From the NCBI RefSeq assembly GCF_051020985.1, contig NC_135000.1, forward strand, positions 7,089,001 to 7,153,000: a DNA stretch of 64,000 nt, read 5' to 3'. Positions 33,881-44,827 of this stretch are shown in pieces. Both the position numbers and the translations under genes were made by a program. Each line of letters begins with the position of its first letter. Positions within the stretch are counted from its first letter, which is position 1. Below the pieces are notes generated by a model, which was not told the origin of the DNA, did not search any database, and worked only from the letters and a program-made list of their open reading frames with translations. The stretch comes from Nomia melanderi. Lineage: Eukaryota > Arthropoda > Insecta > Hymenoptera > Halictidae.

Positions 33881-35690
33881 TACCCCTTCGAATTCCTACA
33901 GGATCAAGCTTCCCCTCGATTTTTCCAGTTCCTCGTTGCTCTCTGAGGGAAACTTTCTTTTCGAACCCGGTCAGAGTCCCCTATTCCACTGTACTCCTTC
34001 CTCACGCGGTTCCCCTGGAACTATTCGAGTCGCGAAACTTGTTGCACGTGTTCCAGCGAACTCCGGCCGGGTTTAGGTCCGATTAATTCATGGTCCGAGA
34101 GCTGGGCCAAGGTTACACGTGCGGTTTAGGGGTGCGGAGTGTACAGTTAGCCCTTTGTTCAGCTGTGATTGGTACTTTGAATTAAATTTTTAGATTTTAC
34201 ACGTTTCGCTTGTTCTTCTTATTTTACGCAGGGAACTTGGATATTGAAAACCGCTTTCTCTTCCATAACAGTCCGACGGCGATAGTTGGTATTTATTTTT
34301 CTGTTTTATGTCTGTATCACGCGTTGAATGTTTCATGGGGATTTTCGTAGAATTTTGGAATTTTTGTTTGGCTGGCAAGAAAGTTTTCTCGTTTGTTTCT
34401 TGTGAGATGTTCGTTAAAGTTAATAGAAATTAGGGATATAAGGAAAATTGTACTGTATATTAAAAATCGAAATTGGAATTATAATCGAAATTCAAAATTG
34501 TAAATTAGAGATTGAAGTTGGAATTGGAGTTGAATACTGTAAATCGAGATGTTAAACTTCATCGTTTTGCAAAATTTAATATTAAATTACGAATTTAATG
34601 TACCATAGGTTAATAATATGAGAAATTAATATATTAAGTAAAGTTGTTTAATAAATTGAAATATCATCATTCCGCGAGCTTCGGAAAATTTTATTTTTGG
34701 GAATTTGAAAATTTAGATAGTGGACCCACAAAATGGTAAATTCATATTTTAAATAAAACGCAAATATTATGCTGTACCATTTAGTAAGCTCTGAAGCTTC
34801 ACTTTTGGGAGTATGAAAATTTAGACGACAGTAAATTTAACGTGGCCACTCTTGCTTGTGTACATTTTGCGTTTCGGTGTAGGCAATTTTCGCGCAGTTT
34901 TCATAGAGCATGAAAAAGTATTATTTTTTCTAGAGTAATTGTAACGGACGAGGTAAACAAGAAAGCCTTGTGGTTATTTTTTTCAATTTAACAGTCTAAA
35001 CAAATAAACTGAGAAATATCAGAAAATTGTCCAGCTACAAACGACTCAGTTCAATAAACTTCAATTTAATCGAACATTTTTTTCCCTGTTTAATGAACTA
35101 AAATGTTTCTACAAATGTCTTGAAAAAGCACGAGACACTTTTATCAACATTTCATTCGATATTTATAAACAAGAATATTGAAGTTTCATATAATATTATA
35201 CGATACAATATCACTTTACTTTTTCGTCACAATAAAAAATATTATAATAATTAACACCCACTGATTCTTATGCAAAATAGTAAAGTGTACTTCTGAATGT
35301 TTGATTCAAACGTTTCGAGTATGCGTTACAAGTGAAATGGTATATTTCCAGGAAGTTCTCTGACGAAAATTAATTTAATGAAGGGAAACCTGTCTTCAAA
35401 CTGAACTTTCTCAGAAAACGTCAGAAGACCTTCTTGCCAACCTAACATATACAATTAACGTTCGGAAGTTTGGAAGCGTTCGTGGTTGAAAAAAAAATTC
35501 CTTTGCCGGCACGTTAAAAATAATAAAGTTCCATACACAAGGGAAACTTCTTCGCTGCGACTGTAATTATCAAAAAATTCTTTGTTTCAAAGGAACGTTC
35601 TTATATTCTGAGTTCTGTTACTTTGAACATTCAAAAATAAATTCTTCTGTAACTTTCAACTTTCTTTTCCCATATCCTCGTATGTAATAC
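33881..35690. other. Intergenic unique sequence
   Basis: No gene or known element recognised. 34440-34520 has GAAATTGGAATTATAATCG-like short repeats. Confidence 0.35.
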
Positions 35691-36095
35691 ATATTTATAT
35701 ATATACCTTATATACATATACTATAAACCATCTGTATCCTCATTTACAAATGTAATTACATATAATTACATGCATGCATATAGAAGTAGTAATTTAGAAA
35801 GAAACTTTATATTCATATATCACATGTATAATTCATAAACGAACCGATATACTGTATTATATATCAATATAATTCATTTACACTATCTCCTTCAAACAGA
35901 TGCAACAATGTTCTCCTGCAAAACCCCTTAAAATTTATATTTTACTGATATGTATTTTATATTCGACTATCGACGCAACAAATTTGTCAAGGTCCATCGA
36001 CAAACGAGATGAAACATGTATAATATACAAACAATTATATATAATTATCATATTTATATATATATATTTTTATAAACAAACGAATAATAATATAT
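35691..36095. repeat. (TA)-rich low-complexity DNA
   Basis: Several TATATA runs and TTACATATAATTACATGCATGCATAT. Confidence 0.75.
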
Positions 36096-36735
36096 ACTTC
36101 GATACAATCGATTCATATCGAGCACCATTCCCAAAATTGATATTCCATTGATATGTATTTTATATTCAACTCTATCCACAAAGAGTCTCTCAAAATCTAT
36201 TGACAATTTCCAACGATAAACCAATTCAACATCAAACCTGCCGAATAATTAAATTGACTTCAATGGTGCATCTATCGAGACTTTAATCGATCTACAATAC
36301 AGTTTACGTATTGTTAAATCAATTTCTTGAATAATTTCTCAGAGAAACATCTTATCTTTTGAATAAATCTGTTGTAGTCATATTCGACATAGCAAATAAA
36401 GTTCAACAAAACTAAATATTCCTCATTTCTTGTAAATTCAAATTAATTATCATTATACTGTTAACAATTACACTTTGGGACAAACGTGGCCTAGAATTTT
36501 TCCCTTTTTTCAATAAATTATTAATGACAAAGTAGTTGTATCGTTCATAAAGAAATAAATCGTAGGACAAAGGGTTAAACGCGTGTCAGAGGTCACTCGC
36601 CGTTGGACTGTTAATTGAACGACTGTCCCGAGTTGAACGATCGCGGATCACTGTCATGGCGCAAGCACTGCGATCGAGAAAATCACCAGGCGGCCCTTAT
36701 AACGATAGATCTATCTTAATTCCTACTATTTTAGC
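36096..36735. other. Intergenic unique sequence
   Basis: An ACAAAGGGTTAAAC motif at 36567 looks like a single MITE end. Nothing else. Confidence 0.35.
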
Positions 36736-36737
36736 CC

Positions 36738-36807
36738 TTTCTCTCTCTCTCACACACACATACACACACTCTTTCTCTCTTTCTCTAATTTTTCACTTTC
36801 TCTCCCT

Positions 36808-36862
<55 letters not shown>

Positions 36863-36912
36863 ACACTTGCTCTCTCTCTAATATGTCACTGTGTCTGTGT
36901 ATCTGTGTGTCT
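36738..36912. repeat. (CT)n/(CA)n/(TG)n microsatellite
   Basis: CT run of about 50 bp at 36811-36861, with CACACA before it and TGTGTCTG after it. Confidence 0.95.
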
Positions 36913-37096
36913 GTGGACCTAAGTTCACGGAAGAAAATTACACGGGTGCCTTAATTGTCTTACGTCTACGTCAACCTGCTTGACGGCACACGTAATTAGA
37001 TATACAGAGCTGGTATACGCGTCGGGCTGTTGCGCGCGGAACTCTGGGATCGTCACGTTCTCCAATTCCTTTGGGAATTCCGTATCTTTCTTCGAA

Positions 37097-37552
37097 TTAA
37101 CACATTGACTGCCACGTCACCTAAATTCCGGTGACACCATTTTTATAGAAACTTAACACGTTAAATGCCATGTCAGTCACCGATGACGCTTCAGAATTAC
37201 TTGAACATAATCGTAACATGTAAAATAATCGCTGTCGAATCAAAATGTTTAACACTTTGACCACCACGTCACCTAAATTTCGGTGACACCATTTTTATAG
37301 AAACTTAACACGTTGAATGCCATGTCAGCCACCGATGACGCTTCAGAATTAATTGAGAACAATCGTAACATGTAAAATAATCGCTGTCGAATCAAAATGT
37401 TAATACATAGACTGCCACGTCACCTAAATTTCGGTGACACCATTTTTATAGAAACTGAACACGTTAAATGCCATATCAGTCACCGATGACGCTTCAGAAT
37501 TACTTGAACATAATCGTAACATGCAAAAGAACCGATGTCGTATCAAAATGTT
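37097..37552. repeat. Tandem array of family E elements, 151-152 bp unit, three copies
   Basis: TTAA-led units start at 37097, 37249 and 37400. A fourth related start at 37552 begins a different, longer element. Each unit carries CACTTTGACYRCCACGTCAC and an inner AACTTAACACGTTRAATGCC, so opposing terminus-like motifs are inside every unit. Confidence 0.88.
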
Positions 37553-37751
37553 TAACACTTTGACTGCCATGGCGGTCACCGATGACCGGAGCTTTCAAAT
37601 TACGAAATAATCATCACTTGGAAGGTAATTGATTCCGAATACGAATTTTCTGTGATTTTCATATTAAAGAATTAAGAATTCATTGTAACTTTGCTATAGA
37701 AAGGATAAGTGATACAGAAAACGCTGACGGTTTCCGTGGCAACGTGTTAAT
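37552..37751 (+). mobile_element. TTAA MITE, family E
   Basis: TTAACACTTTGACTGCCATGG at the left, and TTTCCGTGGCAACGTGTTAA at the right: inverted termini with TTAA. A further family E-like end (AGACAGTCAAAGTGTTAA) lies at 37990-38007. Confidence 0.7.
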
Positions 37752-38659
37752 AATTAACTAAGTTGATAATAGTGTAATGCAACGATTGTAACGTTAAATA
37801 GATTTTGTGGCGTTTAACGTGTTAAGTTTATTCATTTTCGTTGTGGCTTATTAAACGAATCGAATTTCCTTCAGTGTGTCGGATATAAAAAAGATAGAGC
37901 AATTATTACAAAGAATCTTGACTTTTTAGTTTCTGATTAATTATGAAATCAGTTTCGACTACGTAGCAGTTGTGACGAGTGGTTACTAGACAGTCAAAGT
38001 GTTAAACACTATTGTTGCATCGGAGTTTATAATACTTTGGTACATTTTTGAAACGTCGGTTCAACCGGTGTGAACGTTTGTTTGGAGCTGGTCGACGTGT
38101 CTGCTCTGTGTGGACTGTGAACATTAATGTGAAGTGGGAATTTTTGAGAAGTTAGTTCGGAGGCTTGATATTTTCGAAAGTTCGCGTCGCAGATTTGAGG
38201 TTTACGGAAGTTTGACTGCCAAGTTCGGAAACTTGATTTGTAAATTATGAGTTGATGGTCTTAGAAGTTCGTTTCGCAAATCTGCTTTGTACACCGAGAA
38301 CTTTTGAAAATAGATTCCGCAAATTCCGAAATTTCGAAACGTGGTTCGTAAATGTTCAGCTTTTGGGAATTTAATTTAAAACTTCCACGTTTTTCAAACC
38401 TTGTCTTGCAAAGTTCAGATATACGGAAATTTCACTTTCTCGAGAATTTCCTTCGTAAACCAGGAATTCTTAAACACTCATTCCCAAATATACAATCTCC
38501 AAATCTTTTAGACTAGAAATCCTCTCAAATTCACTTTCAACTTCAAACACCTTTCAACATTTCCCCACAGATTTCCAAACATAATCCTCACCACACAAAA
38601 CCTAAAATTGCCACATTATCCTTCCAAAACTCCCAAACCATACCGCTCAAGCCTCAACA
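37752..38659. other. Intergenic, weakly repetitive (GAAGTTCG phrases)
   Basis: 38090-38480 has loose repeats of GAAGTTCGT..CGCAAATCTG and similar. No gene. Confidence 0.4.
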
Positions 38660-38860
38660 TTAACCCCTTGGCGTACTATTCACTTTCGCCACTAAACTTG
38701 TGTACCATTTTACTTCAATTTTATTTCAAGAGAATACAATGATAATAGCAAAATAGTTGTTTGCTTTGTTCCGTGGGTAACGAATAACATTGATTGTTGT
38801 TAAATTAGTCTAGAAATCTTCATCACGAGTCTCACTCGTCGTTGTACGTCAAGGGGTTAA
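38660..38860 (+). mobile_element. Complete TTAA MITE, family D
   Basis: TTAACCCCTTGGCGTACTATT to CGTTGTACGTCAAGGGGTTAA, 201 bp. The TIR is about 13 bp (CCCCTTGGCGTAC / GTACGTCAAGGGG). It shares AAAATAGTTGTTTGCTTTG with 23353-23580 but has lost the matching hairpin arm. Confidence 0.85.
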
Positions 38861-41592
38861 TAATCAAACCTCCCTCTTCCTTCCACAGACGTAAATATCA
38901 CTCCAAACACGTTCAACGACCGAAAACACATCGACATCTTTATCACCGTGAATAATTCATCGGTCGTCGCAACAAATCCCACGTTCATCCGTTTTCCAAG
39001 CGATATCCGAAAGAAGAAAACGCAACGATTTCCGATCGGAAATCCGCGGTCCGTTAACAACGGATTGAAAACAATAATTAACGCCGGTGTGCGGTGCGTT
39101 TCGGTGCGACAATGTAAATTGCGAATCCCGTTGCGCCAGACGTTCCGGCCGCAACGGCCGAACATATTTTATATGTATATATATACATACGTACAGTATG
39201 TATACGTATATTTACATCGCTTAACGGTACATCCCTTAAGTGTCTATTTTGTATCTCTCTGTTTTTTTCTTTATCCCTCCCCTTCTCCGTTTACTTTTTT
39301 TGTCGTTTTCTCTTGTTGCTCGCCTTGTAGCGTGTGTCCACGATTTAATTCACGAGGTGCCGTGCACGTTCCTCCGGTTTTTTCGAGCGAAAAAAACCTT
39401 CCTCCCGCCGCCACCCTCTACCAACCCCATGCTTTCGCTCCGTTTCAACCGGTGCATCGGGTTTCCCGCCCGGGGGGAAAAAGCGTGCGGGGAGAATGAA
39501 AAAAATTCGGGAGAAAGGAACGATGAAATTATGTTTGTCTCGCCGGGGACGTTTAATGGGGGAATTTTCGGTTGCTTCTCCCTTATGCGGGCTCACCCTT
39601 TGTACTCGAGAGGGTCTCTTGTTTGTGTTGATTGTATTGTGTGTGCTGTTTAATTGTTGAGTGGATTTGATTGTATATCGAATATTGAGATGTGAGTGAA
39701 AGTAACGAGTTCAATTGACTGAAATTTCTGTGTAGGGACTTTAAGAGTGCATCACTTCATCTGTTTTCTTTTTGATAATTGTAAAAGATTAGGAATGGAG
39801 TTTGACTCGTCTGCTTTAGTGTTAAGTGTGTCGAATTTTGTCGTGGATGTAATCTGATGTTAAGATTGATGGAATGTTTAGTATTATAAATATTATATCA
39901 TCGTTGGATGGAGCTCCGATGACGATTTTTCAGAATTAGTATAGATGAGAATATGGGAATTGAGGTAGAACAGTTTCATTTCAATATTCCATGCACATTG
40001 TAAATTTTAATAATAATTTTAGCAATAACTTTAATAGTAAATTTTAATAATATTGATCTATGAATATAATCAAAGAATCAATATACACACTGATACCTCG
40101 AATCGAGTCAAGAAAGAATGGTGCCTCTCGAGTACAAGGGGTAAAAAACGAAAAATCCAATGGAATCAAGGGAAAAACCAGTTTCGTTAATTATCGTCGA
40201 ATGCACCGAAAGCTCTTCGAATTTGACCTGGACTCTCCCTCTCGACCTTTGTCTTCCAAACAAACGAACCCCACGATCTTCGACCTCACTGTGCACCCCA
40301 ACAATTGTACACAGAGACAACCCTCCCCCACCCTGGATAGATTTTTCTCTTTTTTTTTCGTCCGTTTTAAAGGCGACTTTTTTTCGGTTTTCGTTACGTT
40401 TTGTTCCTATGTAGTTAATTTAATCGATGATCCGCTTCAGAAGCGGACGACACGACAGTAGACAGTAAAACTCTACTTTACCGACGGTATTGTCATGGTA
40501 TCTGTGCCCATCGTCCAAGTCCAGATCAAAATTGTGTGCCTGTACGCCATCTCTGGTCCATTTACGGGGAAAAGAAACGATCGATCGGTCGATCGGCCGG
40601 ATCGCGGTGTCCATTAACCGCCCGAGTCTCTTGTTTTCACCCCTTTGCACCCTTTCGTCCCTTAAATTTCGAGGAACTTACCTTTAATTCACGTGATCCT
40701 ACCGTTTTCTTCGAATAACAGAGAATTCTTGGATAACTCCATTGTTTTCCTCCCATTTCCTTCGAATAACAGAGAATTCTCGAATGTTTTCCTCGCTTTT
40801 CTCTCATTTCTCGAGAAGAAATGGGAACATTTGAGTTTCAGAAGAATCGAGGAGATCGCCGAGACCGGTTTCTTGTTCGGTTGCTGGAGAATCGAGGAAT
40901 GTTCGTTTCACGGTTTGAAAGTGACACTTTTCTCATTGGAAACTGCGTTGACGAAGGATCAGGCAGTATGCAGCAGTGGTCGATGAAATTTGCATTGTAA
41001 ATTCGCAGGTGTGTGTTTGTAATTTGGCAATTTGAATTTTTGGAATGTGGGGTGATTCAATTTGTGACAATTGATTTCTATATTTCAGTGATTCTTATCC
41101 GTTGATGGTAATTTAATGGTAATTATTGAAATATAAATATGTAATGAAGTTTATTTTGTTGGAGAAATATTAATAAAGAAATTTAATAGTTTGACGATTG
41201 TTTCTTGGAATTTTAACTTTATTATATTATCCTTACTTTTGTATCAAGTTGAATTAAGGTGAAAGCGAAAGGAAATTTAGTTCTTTACATTTGGAATTCA
41301 ATTATCTTCATTCTTTGACCTACGTGCAGACGTCTAAAATTAAAGAAGCTTTGCAAGCACATTCGAAACTTTTGAAGAGGAAAGTTTTGTTAAAATCGTA
41401 TTATTCAAGATACTTTGTATCATTATACTGTTATAAGCTAAAAACGGAGTAAATTACTTTATACTGAAAATTCAGCTCACTTGTTCAATTACGTTTCCTC
41501 CGTAAATTTCATTATTAAATTGAGGCAAAAGGATCCGAAATGTAATCAGTGGACACTTCATAATGGTAACATTTATATTAAAAAAGGGAATG
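38861..41592. other. Intergenic sequence without a supported gene
   Basis: A GC-richer patch (38950-39600) contains frames of up to 183 codons with no domain. A TA microsatellite lies at 39165-39215, and a CGATCGGTCGATCGG-like run at 40580-40605. 40700-40790 has a short duplication (CCTTCGAATAACAGAGAATT). Confidence 0.4.
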
Positions 41593-41807
41593 TTAACCGT
41601 TTGCACTCTGAATTTCTCTTACATTATTTCCTGGATAACTCAGTATTATATTTTAACTAGGATATTTTATTCGAATGGAATTATAAAAAAAAAGATAGTT
41701 TATTTTTGAAGATAGCATAATAATATAATCTATTTGAAAAATATCTTGACAAAGAATTATATCCATGAATAAAACTAACATCACGCTCGATATAGCGCAA
41801 AGGATTA
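41593..41807 (+). mobile_element. Decayed TTAA MITE
   Basis: TTAACCGTTTGCACTCTG at the left, and GCGCAAAGGATTAA at the right, 215 bp. Interior ATCTATTTGAAAAATATCTT is shared with 23318-23350 and 24390-24412. Confidence 0.6.
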
Positions 41808-41989
41808 ATATAATCAAAGGAAGTTAGGAATGAAAGTAAAATTCCAAGTTAACCTTTGTACTCCTCCAAATGCGTTGTTCGAATCGATTTAATTGAAAAT
41901 AGTTGGAATACTTCACGAAAGAATTTTCATTAAAGGTGCAATAAGAAAAAGTAAAATAAATAATATATCTCACTCGATCAAATAATTTT

Positions 41990-42480
41990 AGAAAAAATCC
42001 TCTTATATGAAAGATCTACTATTCAAAACTTCAAATACTTTATCTCAAATTTTCTATTTGCATCTAATCATTTCTAAAATATTCAGATCGAAATTTAACG
42101 TATCAAATAAATGTTCCAAAATATTTAAAATCAAACCTAAAAATTACTTTTACCATCATAAACAATTACCAGCATCAATAAAAATCATATCAAATCAATT
42201 TTCAACCCAAAATATTCAAAATCAACCTTAAAAGTTGCTTCCACCAACAGAATCACCAACACATTAAAAACAATTTTTCAACCCAAAACAAGCTAAAACT
42301 CAAAGACTGCTTTCATCAATATAATCAATTACCAATAACAACCCCAAAAATAATAAAAAGAATTCAACCCAAAGCATTCAAGCTAAAGTTCAAAAGCTAC
42401 TGTTACCAGCATAATTACCAACAACACTCAAAGCACTTTTCCAAGGAAAACCTGAAAAACTGCGAAATAAATTCCGAATC
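41990..42480. repeat. Degenerate tandem repeat, ACCAGCATAATTACCAACA type
   Basis: Loose units of CAACCCAAAATATTCAAAATC, AACCTTAAAAGTTGCTTCCA and ACCAACAGAATC, about 65-75 bp apart. Confidence 0.7.
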
Positions 42481-42489
42481 TCTGCGTGA

Positions 42490-43680
42490 TACCGAAAAAT
42501 CTGGGAAGCTCTTCAATTCGATATCACACACCGCGACGCATTCTCCAAAAAAACAATGCAACGTTCAGCCCGACGAAATTTCCATGGCCACTGCCGCATT
42601 TCCAACGATTTTCCCCGGAGCCCGCCGGAAAAGGCGAGTTTGCCCGATTCCGCGGCGCGAACAAGCGGACCGTGAATTCCTCGTGAAACTGACACGAGAT
42701 CCACCGTCGTGCTTGCCCCTCGCCCCCTCCCCGACACGATTTCAAGCCGCGCTCCTCCTTTTTCCTCGAAACGAGCGACTGGCAACGTTTCGGACTCGCA
42801 GGCAAGCTTGGGACATCGGTCTGCACTTAGCCCGTTCAGTTTTTGCGAATCCTCGGGCCACTTCACGGGAATCAGGGTCTAAGCGTGGCCATTGTTGGCA
42901 TTGGTCTTCTTCGAAAGGACGATTGATCTTTCGTTTGATCGTTCAAATGGGATGGAAAACGGTGTCGGAGGATTTCGAGAATCGGATTAAGGATTCCTGG
43001 AACTTTCGGGTCCCCTTGAAACAGAGATCCATCGTTTAAATGAGGGTTCCAAGCCTTCGCTTTCTGGGTTTTCGTAGAATTCGATGCCTTCGAGCTTCTA
43101 CGAAGGTAGAACATCGGTTACAGGTTATCCAAGGATTGTCCTGATGATTGTCCCGCTTAGAAACTTCGCAAAATGAACAAATTTGATTGGTAGAATTCAT
43201 CCCCTACACGGAGATTGTCTTTGCTTCAGGAATTGTTCGAACGATGTTCAAGGATTAAGGTGTCCATGGGAAATGGATGTTGAGATAGTTAGCGAATCCT
43301 CCGAAGCCAAGAACGACGTTTTTATTCAGCGACGTCGTCTAAATAAAAATTCTCCCAGCAGCTCCTTTCAATTTCCGGCGGAGCCGCAATCTTCGAGCTC
43401 CCAGAAGGCCCCGAAACAATTTCCCGAAGTCTTTCCGTTGAGTCCTCACGTAATACTTCCCGGAACGAAGAATTTCCAGTCGAAAAATGACGCGAAAGGC
43501 CGGTCCAACCTCCGGCATGTCCCAATTCCTCGAGAACTTTCGCGCAAACCGGCGAAAAATCGCGTGTCAGCCGTCCTGGACGCGATCCAAGCGATCCTCG
43601 ATCCTTCTATCGCCCGCCCGCCCCCTTCCCGTGCAGCTTTTACGTAGAACGTAGCACTTGTTGAGCGTTTCGCTAACGAA
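42490..43680. other. GC-richer region downstream of ace-2
   Basis: Open frames at 42584-43039 (+, 151 codons) and 43183-43647 (+, 154 codons) show no domain, start context or splice partner. The only polyadenylation hexamer I noticed downstream of the ace-2 stop is AATAAA on the minus strand at 43326-43321, about 1.4 kb past it. Confidence 0.35.
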
Positions 43681-43699
43681 TCTTCTATCGCGTGCCCAC

Positions 43700-44040
43700 T
43701 GATTCCGCGAACAGGTGGTTAACGGACGCCGCAGCTGAGAAACTTCGATTTTTCCTATCGATCGTAGATCTATCGGTCGTTGTTAGATCAATTTTTTAGC
43801 AATCTCAATTGTCTCTATCCACATTCCTTTAAATTTCTTCTTCCTGCGAGCTCTACGAAGTCACGTGACTTTGATTTGCCAATTAGTTCCGCGAACAAGT
43901 GTTCAACGGAGGCCATAGTTGAGAAATTTCGATTTTTCCCATCGATCGTAGATTTGTCGATCAATTTTTTAGCAATCGCAACCGTCTCTATCCACGTCCC
44001 TCCGAATTTCCCATTTCAACACGAGCCCTACGTGCCTTCT
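43700..44040. repeat. Direct duplication, 184-bp unit
   Basis: CCGCGAACARGTGGTTAACGG starts at 43705 and 43889. Both copies contain CGATTTTTCCYATCGATCGTA, ATCAATTTTTTAGCAATC and GTCTCTATCCAC. If the ace-2 3' UTR is long it would include this. Confidence 0.88.
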
Positions 44041-44524
44041 TTCTCCTACTTCCTCTGAACGTCGACAGATGCCTCTGGAGCGAAGCTACGGGTCGCAGGG
44101 CCGTGTCAAAGGTGATCTCAGGCCCCGGGCACTCTACATTCGACGTGCCACTAGGTACACGAATTCTTTTCGAAATCCGTCGCAGCCACTTCGCTGCCTT
44201 TTTGTCGTCGAGTGTCGCTCGCAGGTGGCTGCCAACGACGCGGCTGAAGTGTCAATTTGATTAACACCGGGTTTTGCCCGATCTCCAGCGACGAGAATTC
44301 TCGTTGAAGCCTCTCGCTTCGCTGCTCGTCCATTTCCCGCCGGTTTCTTTGGCCTCGTTTGCAATGCCTCGCGACTAGAAATTTCTCTTCGTTGAGGATC
44401 GTTGGTTGAGGAGCTTTGGTTTCATTGTCAATGGGGAGGGGCGGGAGGGGCGGAGGGGGAAAGGAGTGAAAAGGCGACGGTGACGAGAATCGTTGCGAAT
44501 TCTGGCCCGGTACGCGACCCGGGT

Positions 44525-44547
44525 CCGCGGGAATCCGATTCCCGCGG
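44525..44547. other. GC-rich perfect hairpin in the presumed ace-2 3' UTR
   Basis: CCGCGGGAAT, three bases, then ATTCCCGCGG: a 10-bp perfect stem with a 3-nt loop, 160-180 nt past the stop codon on the transcript strand. It would be a very stable RNA hairpin if transcribed. Function is unknown, and chance in a GC-rich patch is possible. Confidence 0.7.
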
Positions 44548-44705
44548 GCGTGCGAGGCGGTTGAGAACCGCTGGCCGGCCGGCTTCAGTCCAGATGGATC
44601 CTCAACGAACCCCGTGGTGATCCCCGCGCGCGGATGTTCGAACGAACGGATTGTCGGCTGTCGGAAAAGGGTTGATCGACACGGGCCCGGGTCCCATCGA
44701 TCGGT

Positions 44706-44827
44706 TTAGATCACTCTGGGGAGCAACAGGATCGATGAGAGGCCCGTGATCATCAGCCAGTTGCACAACTCCCTCGACGCTGATGACACTATGGCCACTG
44801 CGCTGTTGCAGGCTTCCGGCGCTGGGT
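44706..44827 (-). CDS. ace-2: ace-2 terminal exon: GPI-anchor signal
   Basis: Acceptor ctgttccagacccag region (ag ending at 44828) gives a split Asp. The exon then reads PAPEACNSAVAIVSSASREL, CNWLMITGLSSILLLPRVI and TAA at 44708-44706. PEAC supplies the free Cys expected to make the dimer disulphide. Small residues (NSA, SSAS) are candidate omega sites before the hydrophobic tail. This pattern is typical of membrane-anchored insect AChE. The exact GPI site is inference. Confidence 0.9.

Noticed and set aside
33100..34086. 328-codon open frame on the plus strand
   Set aside because: It lies in the polypyrimidine array; composition is Phe/Ser/Pro/Leu only, with direct repeats and overlapping open frames in other phases.
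38948..39499. 183-codon plus-strand frame
   Set aside because: No domain; it runs through a TA microsatellite and has overlapping frames on the other strand.
43183..43647. 154-codon plus-strand frame near the ace-2 3' end
   Set aside because: GC-rich chance frame; no motif and no splice or start support.
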